A stretch of DNA of 64,000 nucleotides from Deinococcus rubellus (GCF_025244745.1 NZ_CP104213.1:2977812-3041811); one strand, 5' to 3'. Shown: positions 40,039-49,655, numbered from the stretch's first letter. A program made the numbers and translations. Notes: generated by a model from the sequence alone, not told the origin.

Positions 40039-40438
40039 GCGCCCGGCGTGGATCGCCACTGGAACCTTCACGGTCAAGCCCCGTGCCGAGGCTCCCCCGC
40101 CCACCGTTCCTGAGATCGGGCGAATGCTGCTCGACAAGGCCTGGAGCGGCGATCTGGCTGGGCAGAGCGTGGTGGAGATGCTGACTTTCATGACGCCCGT
40201 GGAAGGCTCGGCGGTGTACGTGGCGATTGAAATCGTTCAGGCCACACTCAATGGCAGGCGGGGCAACTTTGCCTTCTATCACGCAGGTATCAGCGAACGC
40301 GGCGAGCAGGGCCTGATTTACAGGGTGGTGCCCGATTCCGGCAGCGGGGAACTCGTCGGCCTGAGCGGTGAGCTGCGGCTGGAGCGGGCGGGCGGTGTGC
40401 ATCACTACACCCTCACTTACACGCTGCCGGACACCTGA
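40028..40438 (+). CDS. DUF3224-family protein
   Basis: 136 residues from ATG 40028. The pattern of the DUF3224 barrel (ATGTFTVKP, SVVEMLTFMTPVEGSAVYVAIE, GRRGNFAFYHAG and SGELVGLSGELRL) is clear; this family resembles allene oxide cyclase-like barrels and has no known enzymatic role. The start overlaps the preceding DinB gene by 11 bases. Confidence 0.85.
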   Translation: MSAERPAWIATGTFTVKPRAEAPPPTVPEIGRMLLDKAWSGDLAGQSVVEMLTFMTPVEGSAVYVAIEIVQATLNGRRGNFAFYHAGISERGEQGLIYRVVPDSGSGELVGLSGELRLERAGGVHHYTLTYTLPDT

Positions 40439-40501
40439 GCGGCCAGCCGGTGCCCTGGCTCCGCGCCTCTTCAACTCTCATGCGAGAATCTTCGGTGAAT
40501 C

Positions 40502-40795
40502 ATGCCCTCAATCCTTGAGTTCAGCGGCCCGCTGTGGTTCTGGAAAGGCCCGGCTCCCCACTACTTCGTGACCGTTCCGGCGGCGGAGTGCCTGGACATC
40601 AAAGCCGCTGCCCGGTTGGTCACTTACGGCTGGGGCATGATCCCGGTCCGGGTTCAGATGTGTCAGACCGGGTGGACGACCTCGCTGTTTCCCAAAGACG
40701 GGCTGTACATTTTGCCCGTCAAGGCCAGCGTCAGGCGAGCGGAGAATCTGGCGGAAGGCGACGTGGTCACGGTTCAAATGGCGCTGGGCCGCTGA
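40502..40795 (+). CDS. DUF1905-family protein
   Basis: 97 residues with the DUF1905 motif set: LWFWKGPAPHYFVTVPAAE, YGWGMIPVRV, GWTTSLFP and ILPVKASVRRAENLAEGDVV. The family is a small beta-barrel found alone or attached to YdeI-like domains; its role is unknown. It follows the DUF3224 gene after 63 bases. Confidence 0.88.
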   Translation: MPSILEFSGPLWFWKGPAPHYFVTVPAAECLDIKAAARLVTYGWGMIPVRVQMCQTGWTTSLFPKDGLYILPVKASVRRAENLAEGDVVTVQMALGR

Positions 40796-40847
40796 TGACG
40801 CCGGGTCCGTTCGCCAGAGCCAAATTCCTAGGAGGCATCCATCATCC

Positions 40848-41342
40848 ATGACTGAGCTGACCCTGCTGCACGAATCGTTTCGCCGTAATGGCCGTGTCAA
40901 CGACTTTCTATTGGACGCCATCACCGAAGCCGACCTCGCCCTGTCCGACGGGCGCGGCGGCTGGACGGTGGGCCACCACCTGACCCACATGGCAGGCTTC
41001 CGTCAAGGGTGGCTCTCCAACATCTCACCGGAACACGCCGAGGGGCTACCCACCATGACCAGGGGGACCGAACTCCGGGACACGCAGGAACTGGCTGCCG
41101 CCTTCAAAGCCGGGGACGAGGCGGCGCTGAAAGCCGTGCATGCTGCGCTGGACGAGGGACGCAGCTTTCCTGATCCCTGGGAAGAGGGCACTTACCAGAG
41201 CAGCCCCGCGCACTTCCTGCAACACACCATCGTCCACGATAGCCACCACCGGGGCCAGATCATGGGCCTGCTGCGGGCAGGCGGACACACGGCAGAGGAA
41301 ATGAACGCGCTGGACAATCACTGGGCGATCTGGAGAAAATAA
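40848..41342 (+). CDS. DinB-family protein
   Basis: 164 residues. The DinB metal-binding pattern is clear: GHHLTHMAG (first His), and IVHDSHHRGQIMG (two His late in the chain). A strong TAGGAGG ribosome site sits 11 bases before ATG. Its TAA shares a base with the start of the next DinB gene (TAATG), so they are coupled. Confidence 0.9.
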   Translation: MTELTLLHESFRRNGRVNDFLLDAITEADLALSDGRGGWTVGHHLTHMAGFRQGWLSNISPEHAEGLPTMTRGTELRDTQELAAAFKAGDEAALKAVHAALDEGRSFPDPWEEGTYQSSPAHFLQHTIVHDSHHRGQIMGLLRAGGHTAEEMNALDNHWAIWRK

Positions 41343-41875
41343 TGAACATTCCCGAAACTTACGATTACCTCATGCGTGCCCGCCGCGATCTGTGGACCAC
41401 ACTGGAGACGGTGCCAGACGAGGTGCTGTCGCGTCCCTTACTGGACGGCGAACGGTTTCACTGCATCAAGGATCTGGTCGCCCACACGGCGGGCGTGGAG
41501 GACGGCTGGCTCCACTTCACCATCCTGCAAGATACGCCGGTCGAGGACGCCTTTCCCGCCATCAGAGACGCCGGAAATGGTCCCGTCTACGCGAAGTTCC
41601 CACTCCCGGAGTTGCTGGACTACTGGCGGGCGGTGGAACAAAGCACCCTGTCCTCCCTCGCCGCGCTCACCGACGCCGATCTGGAACGGGTCGTGGAGGA
41701 CTCGCCCACCGAATCCTTCAAACTGGACGGCCTGCTGTGGCACGTCATGTTGCACGAGGTTCGGCACACCGCCCAGATCTGCGCCCTGCTGCGGACCCAG
41801 GGCATCAAGCCGCCCTCGCTGGACCTGCTGTTCTATCTGCCGAATGTCCGCAACGTTGACAAGTCTCAGGTCTGA
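41342..41875 (+). CDS. DinB-family protein
   Basis: 177 residues. KDLVAHTAGVEDGWLH and LHEVRHTAQICALLRTQG carry the DinB His set. It is coupled to the preceding DinB gene by TAATG and its stop is the end of the five-gene cluster; the decayed ureF begins on the opposite strand within 10 bases. Confidence 0.9.
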   Translation: MNIPETYDYLMRARRDLWTTLETVPDEVLSRPLLDGERFHCIKDLVAHTAGVEDGWLHFTILQDTPVEDAFPAIRDAGNGPVYAKFPLPELLDYWRAVEQSTLSSLAALTDADLERVVEDSPTESFKLDGLLWHVMLHEVRHTAQICALLRTQGIKPPSLDLLFYLPNVRNVDKSQV

Positions 41876-42190
41876 AACAACCGGCGGTCCAGACCGCTGA
41901 GTTTCATCAGCTCAGTGGCAGCCACGCACCCCAGTAACCACGAGCTGACATAGGCCGTCAGCGTGTCCGCCTGACCAGTAGGGTGGCAACCGCCCTGAAG
42001 GTGGTGGCATAGTGACGGGTGGGTGGCAGATCGGCCAACATTTCCGGCCAGCAGTGCGGCGCAGGTTAGCCCCCACCTGCACAATCGCCTCACGCAACTT
42101 GTGAACCAGCTTGAAATCGGTCAGGTCTCCAAGATCGGCCGCGTCCGCTTTCCAGGCCAAGACACAGGCAGACGCGGTGAGCTGACCCCA
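41866..42190 (-). pseudogene. Decayed ureF (urease accessory protein)
   Basis: Two minus-strand frames carry UreF-like sequence. The upstream frame reads DLGDLTDFKLVHKLREAIVQ then VGANLRRTA, matching the UreF middle helices. After a shift the second frame reads TLTAYVSSWLLGCVAATELM then KLSGLDRRL, matching the UreF C terminus (AYLySWL.glV.aa.rL...d.q..L). The N terminus and parts between are missing or shifted, so no intact protein is possible. It follows ureE debris in the normal ureE-ureF order. Confidence 0.65.
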
Positions 42191-42198
42191 GCCGTGGG

Positions 42199-42530
42199 TC
42201 AGCTCACCGCTGAGAGCGTAAGCGCCGCTGGGAGAGGGGAGGGCTGGCGCTCGAACGACACGCCCAGCCGGGTCAGCAGCAGTTCCACCGGCGCGTCACA
42301 GAAGACCAGCAACACCTCACCGTTCACCACAAAATCCCAGTGCAGGTTGCCCACCGCTTGCGCGACTCTCGCGGCCTCGGTCAGGTTGCGCGGTGGCCAC
42401 CCAGTCGGCCACACCTGCCAGGCACGAGTACTGTGCCCGTTGGAAAGGCCAGTAAAAGCTCCATGCCGTCCGGAGCCTTCAGGCGACGGTGCTCGCCCCG
42501 CTCTGCTCGCTCGGTATCCGGGGCACTCAT
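42199..42530 (-). pseudogene. Decayed ureE (urease accessory nickel metallochaperone)
   Basis: A minus-strand frame from ATG 42530 reads RRLKAPDGMELLLAFPTGTV followed by LVPG, like the UreE N-terminal domain (l...dGr...l.lprGtvL..GD). After a shift near 42430, another frame reads ARVAQAVGNLHWDFVVNGEV, containing the UreE GNxHw motif, then LLLTRLGVSFERQPSP. A deletion and a frameshift separate the parts. The order and strand match ureE-ureF-ureG. Confidence 0.7.
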
Positions 42531-42546
42531 CCTGACTGGTCCCGGA

Positions 42547-43062
42547 TCAATGCCCGCCGCTCACGATGGCCTTACTGTCGCGCAGTTGGTAACTGCGGCC
42601 TGCTGGGTCACGGAAGGTCAAAACGACCTGCACGGCGTCGTGCGGCGATAGATCGGCGTTGCCGCGCCCCACCGCCTGCAAGCAGTTGGTGTCCTCCAGC
42701 ACAGCAGCGCAGCGGCGGCTATCCTGGGCCGCCACCCCGGAGCGCCACACCCCGCCCTCGGTAATCACGTACACGCCCGTCACCTTCAAGCTGGACAGGT
42801 TGAGACTGCTCTGGTCGCCGCTGGCACGCAGCTTGACCGGCACCACGAAGTTCGCCGCGCAGCTCTTGCCGGAGCAGGGCAACGGGGCGCTCAGGACAGG
42901 CGCGGCCTCGGCGCTGAGCCTGGCTCCGCCGATGGTCAGTTTGGTCGGCGCGGCCAGCAGTTCACCAGCGCTCAGTGGTGGCGCGCTCAACGCCGGGCCT
43001 GTCGCGGTGCCGCAGGCCCACAGCAGGGGCGCGAACAACAACGGCAGGGCAAGGCGTTTCAT
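42547..43062 (-). CDS. Hypothetical lipoprotein
   Basis: 171 residues. MKRLALPLLFAPLLWAC is a lipoprotein signal with lipobox LWAC. The mature part has Cys pairs (CSGKSC and RRC...NC), probably disulfide bonds, and a beta-rich pattern (VPVKLRASG, LKVTGVYVITEGG). No known family was recognised. It lies just upstream of the decayed ureE. Confidence 0.75.
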   Translation of the reverse strand: MKRLALPLLFAPLLWACGTATGPALSAPPLSAGELLAAPTKLTIGGARLSAEAAPVLSAPLPCSGKSCAANFVVPVKLRASGDQSSLNLSSLKVTGVYVITEGGVWRSGVAAQDSRRCAAVLEDTNCLQAVGRGNADLSPHDAVQVVLTFRDPAGRSYQLRDSKAIVSGGH

Positions 43063-43137
43063 ATCTCTCAGTTTACCGTATTTGAGCTGACGTTTGACTG
43101 ATAATCCTTACACAAGGGCGTGGTAGGGAGCGGCAGC

Positions 43138-43167
43138 AAAAAAACCTGCCCCTCAAGGGGAGCAGGT
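43138..43167 (-). terminator. Intrinsic terminator of the large secreted-protein gene
   Basis: On the minus strand, ACCTGCTCCCC pairs with GGGGCAGGT (one bulged T, loop TTGA), followed by TTTTTTT. It lies 24 bases after the stop of the gene that ends at 43192. Confidence 0.85.
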
Positions 43168-43191
43168 CTGGAAGGCGAGCGGCCAGGGAAA

Positions 43192-45387
43192 CTACCAGCG
43201 AATATCCGGCGGCGTCAGGATCTGCTCGGCGGGCAGGCTGGTCAGCAACTGGTAGGTGAGGGTGTAGGTGCCGGGAATGACCCGCGACAGGGTGATGATG
43301 TCCCCCTCGACGCGCGGCGAGAGGTTGGCGAGGCTGGGGCCGTTGACCGTCACCGGGCCGCGCACCAGCGTCTGCGAACCGCTGGGCAGCGGATCGGTGA
43401 TCTGGACATTTTCCAGGGTGCTGTCGGCGGTGATCTGCAAGGTCACGGTGTAGCCGCCCTCAATGGCCTCGATGCTCTTGGCGACCCCGGCACGCGCGCC
43501 CTGCTCGACGTTGCGGGTGATGTTGGAGCCGCCGGGACTGCGGACTCTGGCCTGGCCGGTGGTGCGCAGGTTGACCGGGTCGAGGGCCGCCTCAGCGCTG
43601 TCGGTGCGGCAGACCCGGACCGGCACCTTAAGGCGCAGCGGCGTGCTGGCCGACAGATCGCCGCGCAGGCTCAGCGGGTAGTCGCTGGTCCAGCCTGCTG
43701 GGAGGTTGAGGTTGAGGGTGGCGGGCAGCTTGTAGGGAAAGTCGGTCTTGGCGCTGGCGGTGAGCTGGGTCACGTCGCAGGCGTTGAGCACGTCCGGGGT
43801 GGTCAGCAGCGTGACCTCGGTGCGCGGCGTGTACTCGATGGTCACCCGCCCCGTCGTACCGTCCACCACGTGACCGGGCGGCGGGGTGCGCACGCCGCTG
43901 CCGGGAATCTGGGTCGGCCCCACCGGGTAGTCGCCCGGCTGGAGCGGCAGGGTGGTGGGGGTGCTGTAGGTCTTGCCGCCCAGCGTGAACGGCACGCCGG
44001 TCAGCGGAATGCGCTGGTTGCCGTAAATCGCCACCGAGTCGATGCTCAGCGAGCCCTCGGGGGGCCGGGCCACGAAGCGCAGTTTCACGTCGCCGGGCTT
44101 GTAGCGCAGTTCGGTCGGCGAGATGACATTGCCGCTGCCCTGAATCACGGTGGCGCTCACCGGAACGTAGCCGGGCGGCAGCACCGGACGCACCGAGTTG
44201 TCATTGGCTTCCACATAGCTCGCGCCGGGAATCGGGCGGCCCTGGGGGTCGACCACATCGACCAGCAGTTTGTAGGGCGGGCGGGCCACGAAGCGCAGTT
44301 TCACGTCGCCGGGCGTGTAGCGCAGCTCGGTCGGCGAAATGACGTTGCCTTTGCCCTTGAGCACGTCGGCGCTCACCGGCACGTAGCCGCCGGGCAGCAC
44401 CGGACGCACCACGTTGTCGCCGCCCACCGTATAGCTGGCCCCGGCAATCGGCTGGCCCTGGGTGTCCACCACGTCGACCAGCAACTGACTGCTGATCTTG
44501 GCATTGGTGGGCGGCGTGAAGCCCCCAATCCGGGCGGGAATGGGCTTGTTGTCGAGCCTGAAGCTGTAGGTCACGGCGTTGGAATACTGCTTGGTGGTGG
44601 GCAGCACCTTGATATACACCGTCCACTCGCCCACCAGCGCGGGCGTGATGGGAAACTTGACGGTGGCGTACTTGCCGTTGTCGCTGCTGGGCAAATCAAC
44701 GCGTTTGTTGCCCGGCTCGACCACCCAGGTCTTGGCCTCTTTGGGGCCGTCCACATCGTAATTGGTAACGCTCAGCGTCTTGCCGACCCACCCGGCGGGC
44801 ACCGTCAGGCGGGCCACCAGCAGATCGCGCTGCTCGGTGTCGCGGGCGTTCACCGTGAAGTCGCTGGTTTCGATCACGAAGGGCGAGGCCACCCGCAGGG
44901 CGAAGCTGTTCTTGCCGTCGCCGGTGCTGTTGACTTTCAGGGTGTAGGTTCCGGCGGGCAGACCGGAGGCCCACAGGCTTTCCCAGGTGTGCTCGCGGTT
45001 CATGCCGAAGGTGCGCTCAAAGACCTGCCCGGTGGCGCTGCTGAGCGTGAAGGTGGTCGAGAACTGGACATTTTTCTGATACAGCTCGTCGCCGAAATAG
45101 CCCTCCGCCTTGGTTCTGCGCCCGTCGACGTAGTCGGTGAGGTTGAGGGTCGGGCTGTAGACTTCCAGGCCGAGGGGCTTGTTGGCGTCCTGGGCAGGCA
45201 CCTGGATGATGTAGGTTTCAATGTCAATCGGCCACTTCTCGCCCACCGAGGCCAGCGGCAGCACCCCGCCGGTCTGGGCCAGGGCAGGTGCGCCCAGCAG
45301 GGAAAGGGCCAGGAGAGAAAGAGGCAGGGCCGTACCCAGCCGCAGGCGGGGCAAGCGGGTCAACCATCGGGCATTCTGATCAGGCAT
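43192..45387 (-). CDS. Large secreted protein with tandem domain repeats
   Basis: 731 residues from ATG 45387, opening with a basic stretch and signal peptide ([22 protein letters not shown]). Sections are: a beta-sandwich region (30-300), two consecutive copies of a 70-residue repeat (about 305-445), then further Ig-like domains including a DUF11-like segment near 620-690 ([23 protein letters not shown]). The gene lacks a cell-wall anchor, and the role is unknown; it may be a surface or matrix protein. A longer reading frame to 45801 has no signal peptide. Confidence 0.8.
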   Translation of the reverse strand: MPDQNARWLTRLPRLRLGTALPLSLLALSLLGAPALAQTGGVLPLASVGEKWPIDIETYIIQVPAQDANKPLGLEVYSPTLNLTDYVDGRRTKAEGYFGDELYQKNVQFSTTFTLSSATGQVFERTFGMNREHTWESLWASGLPAGTYTLKVNSTGDGKNSFALRVASPFVIETSDFTVNARDTEQRDLLVARLTVPAGWVGKTLSVTNYDVDGPKEAKTWVVEPGNKRVDLPSSDNGKYATVKFPITPALVGEWTVYIKVLPTTKQYSNAVTYSFRLDNKPIPARIGGFTPPTNAKISSQLLVDVVDTQGQPIAGASYTVGGDNVVRPVLPGGYVPVSADVLKGKGNVISPTELRYTPGDVKLRFVARPPYKLLVDVVDPQGRPIPGASYVEANDNSVRPVLPPGYVPVSATVIQGSGNVISPTELRYKPGDVKLRFVARPPEGSLSIDSVAIYGNQRIPLTGVPFTLGGKTYSTPTTLPLQPGDYPVGPTQIPGSGVRTPPPGHVVDGTTGRVTIEYTPRTEVTLLTTPDVLNACDVTQLTASAKTDFPYKLPATLNLNLPAGWTSDYPLSLRGDLSASTPLRLKVPVRVCRTDSAEAALDPVNLRTTGQARVRSPGGSNITRNVEQGARAGVAKSIEAIEGGYTVTLQITADSTLENVQITDPLPSGSQTLVRGPVTVNGPSLANLSPRVEGDIITLSRVIPGTYTLTYQLLTSLPAEQILTPPDIRW
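44065..44490 (-). repeat. Tandem 70-residue domain repeat inside the secreted protein
   Basis: Two copies of about 213 bp lie end to end (44278-44490 and 44065-44274). Both encode LLVDVVDxQGxPIxGASY, DNxVRPVLPxGYVPVSA, and [20 protein letters not shown], so the domain has duplicated recently enough to keep high DNA identity. Its layout suggests a Cna_B-like Ig domain. Confidence 0.8.
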
Positions 45388-45694
45388 GCGGTCTCCAAAG
45401 AGCAAAGTCTCGTTGAGCGGGCTGCTGGCCGGGCGGCGGCCAGACGGCGCGAACCGGGTTGAGGGGGCCGTATTGCGGGGGCCGGGTTGAGAGGAAAGGC
45501 GCACTTCTGCCAAAGCATACACGCCGCTTTCATGTTGACGGTGAACCCCGCACCCGGCTGATGGCCTGACCTGACGACGCACCCGCCGTTCTGGACTGAC
45601 GTTCCCAAGGCTAACTTTTTCGGGCCTGCCGTGGAGGGACCAGACCCAATCTGGCGCGGCCACTGGGCCGCGCCGCTGCTCTATGCTGGGCAGC
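45388..45694. other. Divergent promoter region without a gene (307 bp)
   Basis: No gene was recognised. TATGCT (45682-45687) is the -10 of alr. The rest is GC-rich, and the promoter of the secreted protein must lie here on the minus strand but was not identified. Confidence 0.4.
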
Positions 45695-46753
45695 ATGCTG
45701 GCCCGCTCCCGCGCCGAGATCTCCGTATCTGCCCTGAAACACAACGCCGCCCTGCTCGCCCGGCAGGCAGGCGCGAAGCTGATCGCGCCGGTCAAGGCCA
45801 ACGCCTACGGGCACGGCCTGAAGGTGGTGGTGGGGGCGCTGCGCGAGTCGCCCGACGTGTGGGGCTTCGCGGTGGCCCTGCCGCGTGAGGCGCAGGCGCT
45901 CATGGCCCTGGAACCGGGCAAGCCGGTGCTGCTGCTGACCCCCGCCGCGCCGGAGGAGTTCGCTGAACTCGCCGACCTGGGCGTGCGGCTGAGTGTCAGC
46001 ACCGCCGCCGAGGTCGCCGCCCTGCCGGGGCACGCCCGCGTTCACCTGAAAGTCGAGACTGGGATGAACCGCAGCGGCGCGAGGCCCATTGAGGCCGTGC
46101 GGCTGGGCCAGCAACTCGCCGACCTGGGGATGCTCGAGGGGGTCTACACCCATTTCGCCCGCGCCGACGAACCCGACCTCAGTCCGACCCACAAGCAGCT
46201 CAAAGTGTTTCAGGAGGTGCTGGCGCAGCTTCCCCCGGTGCTGGCCCACGCGGCCAACGGCGGCGGCGTGCTGGGCCTGGGTCCGGTGGACACTCTGAAG
46301 CTGGCCCGCCCCGGCCTGGCGCTCTACGGCCACGCGCCGGAGCACCTGCGCGATTCGTTCGCGCTGCGCCCGGCCCTGCGTCTCACGGCCCGCGTCGGCT
46401 CGGTTCACCGGGTCTACGCCGGGGAAGAGATCAGCTACGGCGGCCTGTATACCGCAGGGCATGACCAGGACATCGCCACCGTGCAGTTCGGGTACGCCGA
46501 CGGCTACCCGCGTAACGCCACCTTAAAAGCCCACTGCACCGTAGGGGGACAGATGCGCCCGGTGCGGGGCCGCATCTGCATGGACCAGTTCATGCTGGAT
46601 GTCAGCGGCCTGGACGTGAAGCCAAGCGACTGGGTAGAGGTCTGGAGCGACGGGCCGGTGACGCTCAGCGACGTGGCCGCCTGGGGCGAGACGGTGGACT
46701 ACGAGGTACTGACTGGCCTGGGCGAGCGGGTGGAGCGGGTGGCGGTGGAGTAG
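45695..46753 (+). CDS. alr: Alanine racemase
   Basis: 352 residues. The PLP-lysine motif is [10 protein letters not shown] (about residue 34), with a later [13 protein letters not shown] around the second catalytic site, and the C-terminal domain of normal length. It makes D-alanine for peptidoglycan. The start at 45695 is chosen because the -10 TATGCT (45682-45687) lies 7 bases before it; an in-frame ATG at 45683 overlaps the -10. It stands alone on the plus strand. Confidence 0.94.
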   Translation: MLARSRAEISVSALKHNAALLARQAGAKLIAPVKANAYGHGLKVVVGALRESPDVWGFAVALPREAQALMALEPGKPVLLLTPAAPEEFAELADLGVRLSVSTAAEVAALPGHARVHLKVETGMNRSGARPIEAVRLGQQLADLGMLEGVYTHFARADEPDLSPTHKQLKVFQEVLAQLPPVLAHAANGGGVLGLGPVDTLKLARPGLALYGHAPEHLRDSFALRPALRLTARVGSVHRVYAGEEISYGGLYTAGHDQDIATVQFGYADGYPRNATLKAHCTVGGQMRPVRGRICMDQFMLDVSGLDVKPSDWVEVWSDGPVTLSDVAAWGETVDYEVLTGLGERVERVAVE

Positions 46754-46773
46754 CGCCGCCGTCCCAGTCGGGT

Positions 46774-47442
46774 TCAGATGGGCGCAGCGAACCCGGCACT
46801 CTCCAGCAGAGCGCCCAGCGTCGTGAATTCTTCCAGACGCGGCCAGTTCGGTGGGAAAGGCTGACTGGCCGTGACCTCGTTGGGCACCACCACCACGCCG
46901 ACCCCCGCCGCCAGCGCCGCCGTCGCCCCGTTGAAGCTGTCCTCGACGGCCAGGCACTCCTCGTGACGCAGGCCCAGGCGGGAAACCGCCAGCGCGTAGA
47001 GTTCCGGGTCGGGCTTGACGCGGGCCACGTCACCGCGCGTCGCCAGCACCTCGAACCAGGCCAGCAGGCCATGTTGCTCCAGCCAACGCGTGACCCATTG
47101 ACTGTCACTGCTGGTCGCCAGTGCCAGCCTCAGCCCCGAGGCACGGGCCTCCTCCAGCACTGCCCGCACACCGGGCCGCAAGTCGGACGCCTCAATGTCG
47201 GCGTGAATCTGCCCGCGCAGCTCAGCGTGAACCTCGGTTTGCCGCGCCTGCACCTCATCCGGCAGGCCCAGCCAGGGGTCGAAGGCGTCCCAGGTGCCGA
47301 TGCCCTGCTGCCAGTCGGCCAGCGCCAGCTCTCGCCCATGCGCGCGGTAAAGCGCTTCCCAGCGGCGAAATTCATGTGTCTCAGTGTCGAGGATGGTGCC
47401 ATCGAAGTCGAAGATGAGGGCTTTCAGGATGGGCGTCGTCAT
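46774..47442 (-). CDS. HAD-family hydrolase (beta-phosphoglucomutase-like)
   Basis: 222 residues. Motif I is IFDFDGTILDTE with the nucleophile Asp, motif II LALATSSDS, motif III lysine and motif IV VKPDPELY with the acidic pair EDSFNG. The cap is a helical type between residues 20 and 90. Sugar-phosphate substrates are typical. A -10 TAGACT (minus strand, 47449-47454) lies 6 bases before ATG. Confidence 0.9.
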   Translation of the reverse strand: MTTPILKALIFDFDGTILDTETHEFRRWEALYRAHGRELALADWQQGIGTWDAFDPWLGLPDEVQARQTEVHAELRGQIHADIEASDLRPGVRAVLEEARASGLRLALATSSDSQWVTRWLEQHGLLAWFEVLATRGDVARVKPDPELYALAVSRLGLRHEECLAVEDSFNGATAALAAGVGVVVVPNEVTASQPFPPNWPRLEEFTTLGALLESAGFAAPI

Positions 47443-47480
47443 CTTTGCAGTCTAAGAGGTCGCTGCCGGGTGAAGGCCGA

Positions 47481-48017
47481 TCAGTCCGACATCTCCCCCA
47501 TCGCCCTGAGCACGTTCGCCATGTGGGTGTCGAGATCGACGCCGAGTTCCGCCGCGCCCTGCACGACTTCCTCGCGGTTGACGCCGCCCGCGAACGCCTT
47601 GTTCTTGAAGCGCTTTTTCAAGCTGGAGAGTTCGACCTGTCTCACGTCCCTGTCGGGACGGACCAGTGCGGCGGCCTGCACCAGACCGGTGAGTTCGTCC
47701 ACCGCGAACAGCGTCTGGGCCAGTCTGGTTTCGCGGGCCACGCCGCTGTAGGTCGCGTGGCCGAGGATGGCCGTCAATACGTCCTCACCCACGTCGGTGT
47801 GCTCGCGCAGGTACTTCACGCCCCAGAAGGGATGCTCGCCGGGGTACTGCTCGTAGTCGAAATCGTGCAGCAGGCCAGTCACGGCGTACTGCTCCTCGTC
47901 TTCCTGCCACTCGCGGGCATAAAAGCGCATGGCCGCCTCCACGTTGAGCATGTGCCGCCGCAGCGATTCGGAGGGCGTGAACTGGGTCATCAAGGCGTGG
48001 GCTTCGTCGCGCTGCAT
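47481..48017 (-). CDS. HD-domain hydrolase
   Basis: 178 residues. LRRHMLNVEAAM and the metal motif GLLHDFDYEQYP (HD), with a later LGHATYSG, are the HDIG-type ligands. Such proteins are phosphohydrolases acting on nucleotides. TAGCAT (minus strand, 48024-48029) lies 6 bases before ATG, so the mRNA is probably leaderless. It is divergent from aguA. Confidence 0.9.
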   Translation of the reverse strand: MQRDEAHALMTQFTPSESLRRHMLNVEAAMRFYAREWQEDEEQYAVTGLLHDFDYEQYPGEHPFWGVKYLREHTDVGEDVLTAILGHATYSGVARETRLAQTLFAVDELTGLVQAAALVRPDRDVRQVELSSLKKRFKNKAFAGGVNREEVVQGAAELGVDLDTHMANVLRAMGEMSD

Positions 48018-48098
48018 GAATCCATGCTAGCGCGGGCCCCAGCCAGACTGCTGCGACTGGGCTGCTGCGACTGGACGGCCTCCGCTAAACTGGCAACC

Positions 48099-49169
48099 AT
48101 GCCGCACTTCTCCCCCACTGACCCCACCCCGCACGCGCTGGGCTTCGCCATGCCGCCCGAGTGGGCCCCCCACGCCGCCACCTGGCTGGGCTGGCCCGCC
48201 GACGACGAGCTGTGGTTCGGCCATCTGACGGGCGTGCGCGACGAGTTTGCCCAGCTCGTGCGCACCATCGCCCACTTCGAGCCGGTGCAACTGCTGGTGC
48301 GAGGCGAGGAAAGCGAACTGGACGCCAGGACGCGGCTCTCCGGCGCAGACGTCACCCCCTTCCCCATCACGCTGCACCGTCAGGCACTCGACGACGTGTG
48401 GCTGCGCGACAGCGGCCCGATCTTCGTGACGCGCGGCAAGCAGCTCTCGCTCGTCAACTGGCGCTTCAATGCCTGGGGCGGCAAGTTCGAATACGAGCAC
48501 GACAACCAAGTGCCGGAATACGTGGCGGGGGCGCTCGGCCTGGCACACTGGGACCGGCCCGAGGTGCTCGAGGGCGGCGGCCTGGAAGTCAACGGCGCGG
48601 GCGTGGGCCTCACCACCCGCTCGTGCTTCCTGACCGACACCCGCAATCCCGGTATGACCGAAGCGGACTACGCAGCGCTGCTGAAGGAAACACTCGGCCT
48701 CAAAAAACTGCTGTGGCTCGGCGGCGGTCTGGAAAACGACCACACCGACGGCCACATCGACACCATCACCCGCTTCGTAAACGAAAGCACCATCGTGACC
48801 AGCGTGGCGGACGACTCCCAGGACGCCAACTTCGCCGTGATGCAGCGGAATCTGGCGGCACTGAGAGAGATGACCGACCTTGACGGCCAGCCCTTCAGGG
48901 TCGTGGAGTTGCCACTGCCCGCCGCCCGGCTGGAAGGGGCTGAGGGACGCTTGCCGCCCACCTACGCCAACTTCTATATCGGCAACGGCTTCGTGGTGGT
49001 GCCGCAGTATCACGACGCCAACGACAAAGCGGCGCTCGAAGCGCTCCGGCCCTTGTTTCCGGGCCGCGAGGTCATCGGCCTGCCCAGCCGCCAGATCATC
49101 GAGGGCGGCGGCTCATTTCACTGCGTGACGCAGCAGCAGCCGGTGGGCGAGGCTTGGCAGGGCGAGTAA
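48099..49169 (+). CDS. aguA: Agmatine deiminase
   Basis: 356 residues. Motifs of the agmatine deiminase group are WLGWPADDELWFG, the ALDDVWLRDSGPIFV loop, GGGLENDHTDGHIDT and the catalytic Cys in EGGGSFHCVTQQQP near the C terminus. It converts agmatine to N-carbamoylputrescine in polyamine synthesis. A -10 TAAACT (48086-48091) lies 7 bases before ATG; it is a leaderless candidate. It is transcribed alone; the second enzyme AguB is not adjacent. Confidence 0.95.
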   Translation: MPHFSPTDPTPHALGFAMPPEWAPHAATWLGWPADDELWFGHLTGVRDEFAQLVRTIAHFEPVQLLVRGEESELDARTRLSGADVTPFPITLHRQALDDVWLRDSGPIFVTRGKQLSLVNWRFNAWGGKFEYEHDNQVPEYVAGALGLAHWDRPEVLEGGGLEVNGAGVGLTTRSCFLTDTRNPGMTEADYAALLKETLGLKKLLWLGGGLENDHTDGHIDTITRFVNESTIVTSVADDSQDANFAVMQRNLAALREMTDLDGQPFRVVELPLPAARLEGAEGRLPPTYANFYIGNGFVVVPQYHDANDKAALEALRPLFPGREVIGLPSRQIIEGGGSFHCVTQQQPVGEAWQGE

Positions 49170-49181
49170 AGCGCCACTGGC

Positions 49182-49622
49182 TCAGCCGACCCACTCCGAG
49201 AGCAGGTATTCCAGCCGCGTCTGTGCGCCCTCCTGCGAGCCGTAGACGCTGCGCAGCAGTTCGCCGCCCGGCGCGAAGGCCAGCCAGTGCGGCGTGCCCT
49301 CGGTCTGCCAGTGTTCGGCCACTGAGCCGTCCAGATCGAGGGCCACCGGGAACGGCAATCTGGCGTAGTCACGGGCAAAGTGAATCAGTTGCGGCTTGAC
49401 CTGCCCGCGCGGGTACAGGCGGTGGCCCCGGCTGGTATGAATTGCCAGGAGATTGACCGACGTGCCGAACTCAGCGTGCAGACGTTTCATGAACGGAATG
49501 CGGCGCGACACGCAGCCGGGACATTCCAGGTTAAAGAACTGCACCAGGCCGGGCCGGGTCCACGTCAGCGGGTCGGCCACAGGGTCCAGATGCACGAAAT
49601 CGGCGGAGCCGGGCCAGCGCAT
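49182..49622 (-). CDS. Thioredoxin-like (TlpA-type) protein
   Basis: 146 residues. The redox motif is NLECPGCVSRR (CxxC), with VNLLAIHTSRG and a late EGTPHWLAFAPGG that holds the cis-Pro segment. No signal peptide or membrane anchor is visible, so it may be cytoplasmic. It overlaps no neighbour and converges with aguA. Confidence 0.8.
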   Translation of the reverse strand: MRWPGSADFVHLDPVADPLTWTRPGLVQFFNLECPGCVSRRIPFMKRLHAEFGTSVNLLAIHTSRGHRLYPRGQVKPQLIHFARDYARLPFPVALDLDGSVAEHWQTEGTPHWLAFAPGGELLRSVYGSQEGAQTRLEYLLSEWVG

Positions 49623-49655
49623 TCCAGCAGTCTTCCACGCAGTATCCTGCGGAGC

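Noticed and set aside
43120..45462. A 780-codon plus-strand open frame opposite the secreted-protein gene
   Set aside because: It is the mirror of a clear signal-peptide protein with repeats on the other strand; its His/Gln/Gly/Arg-rich content marks it as a shadow.
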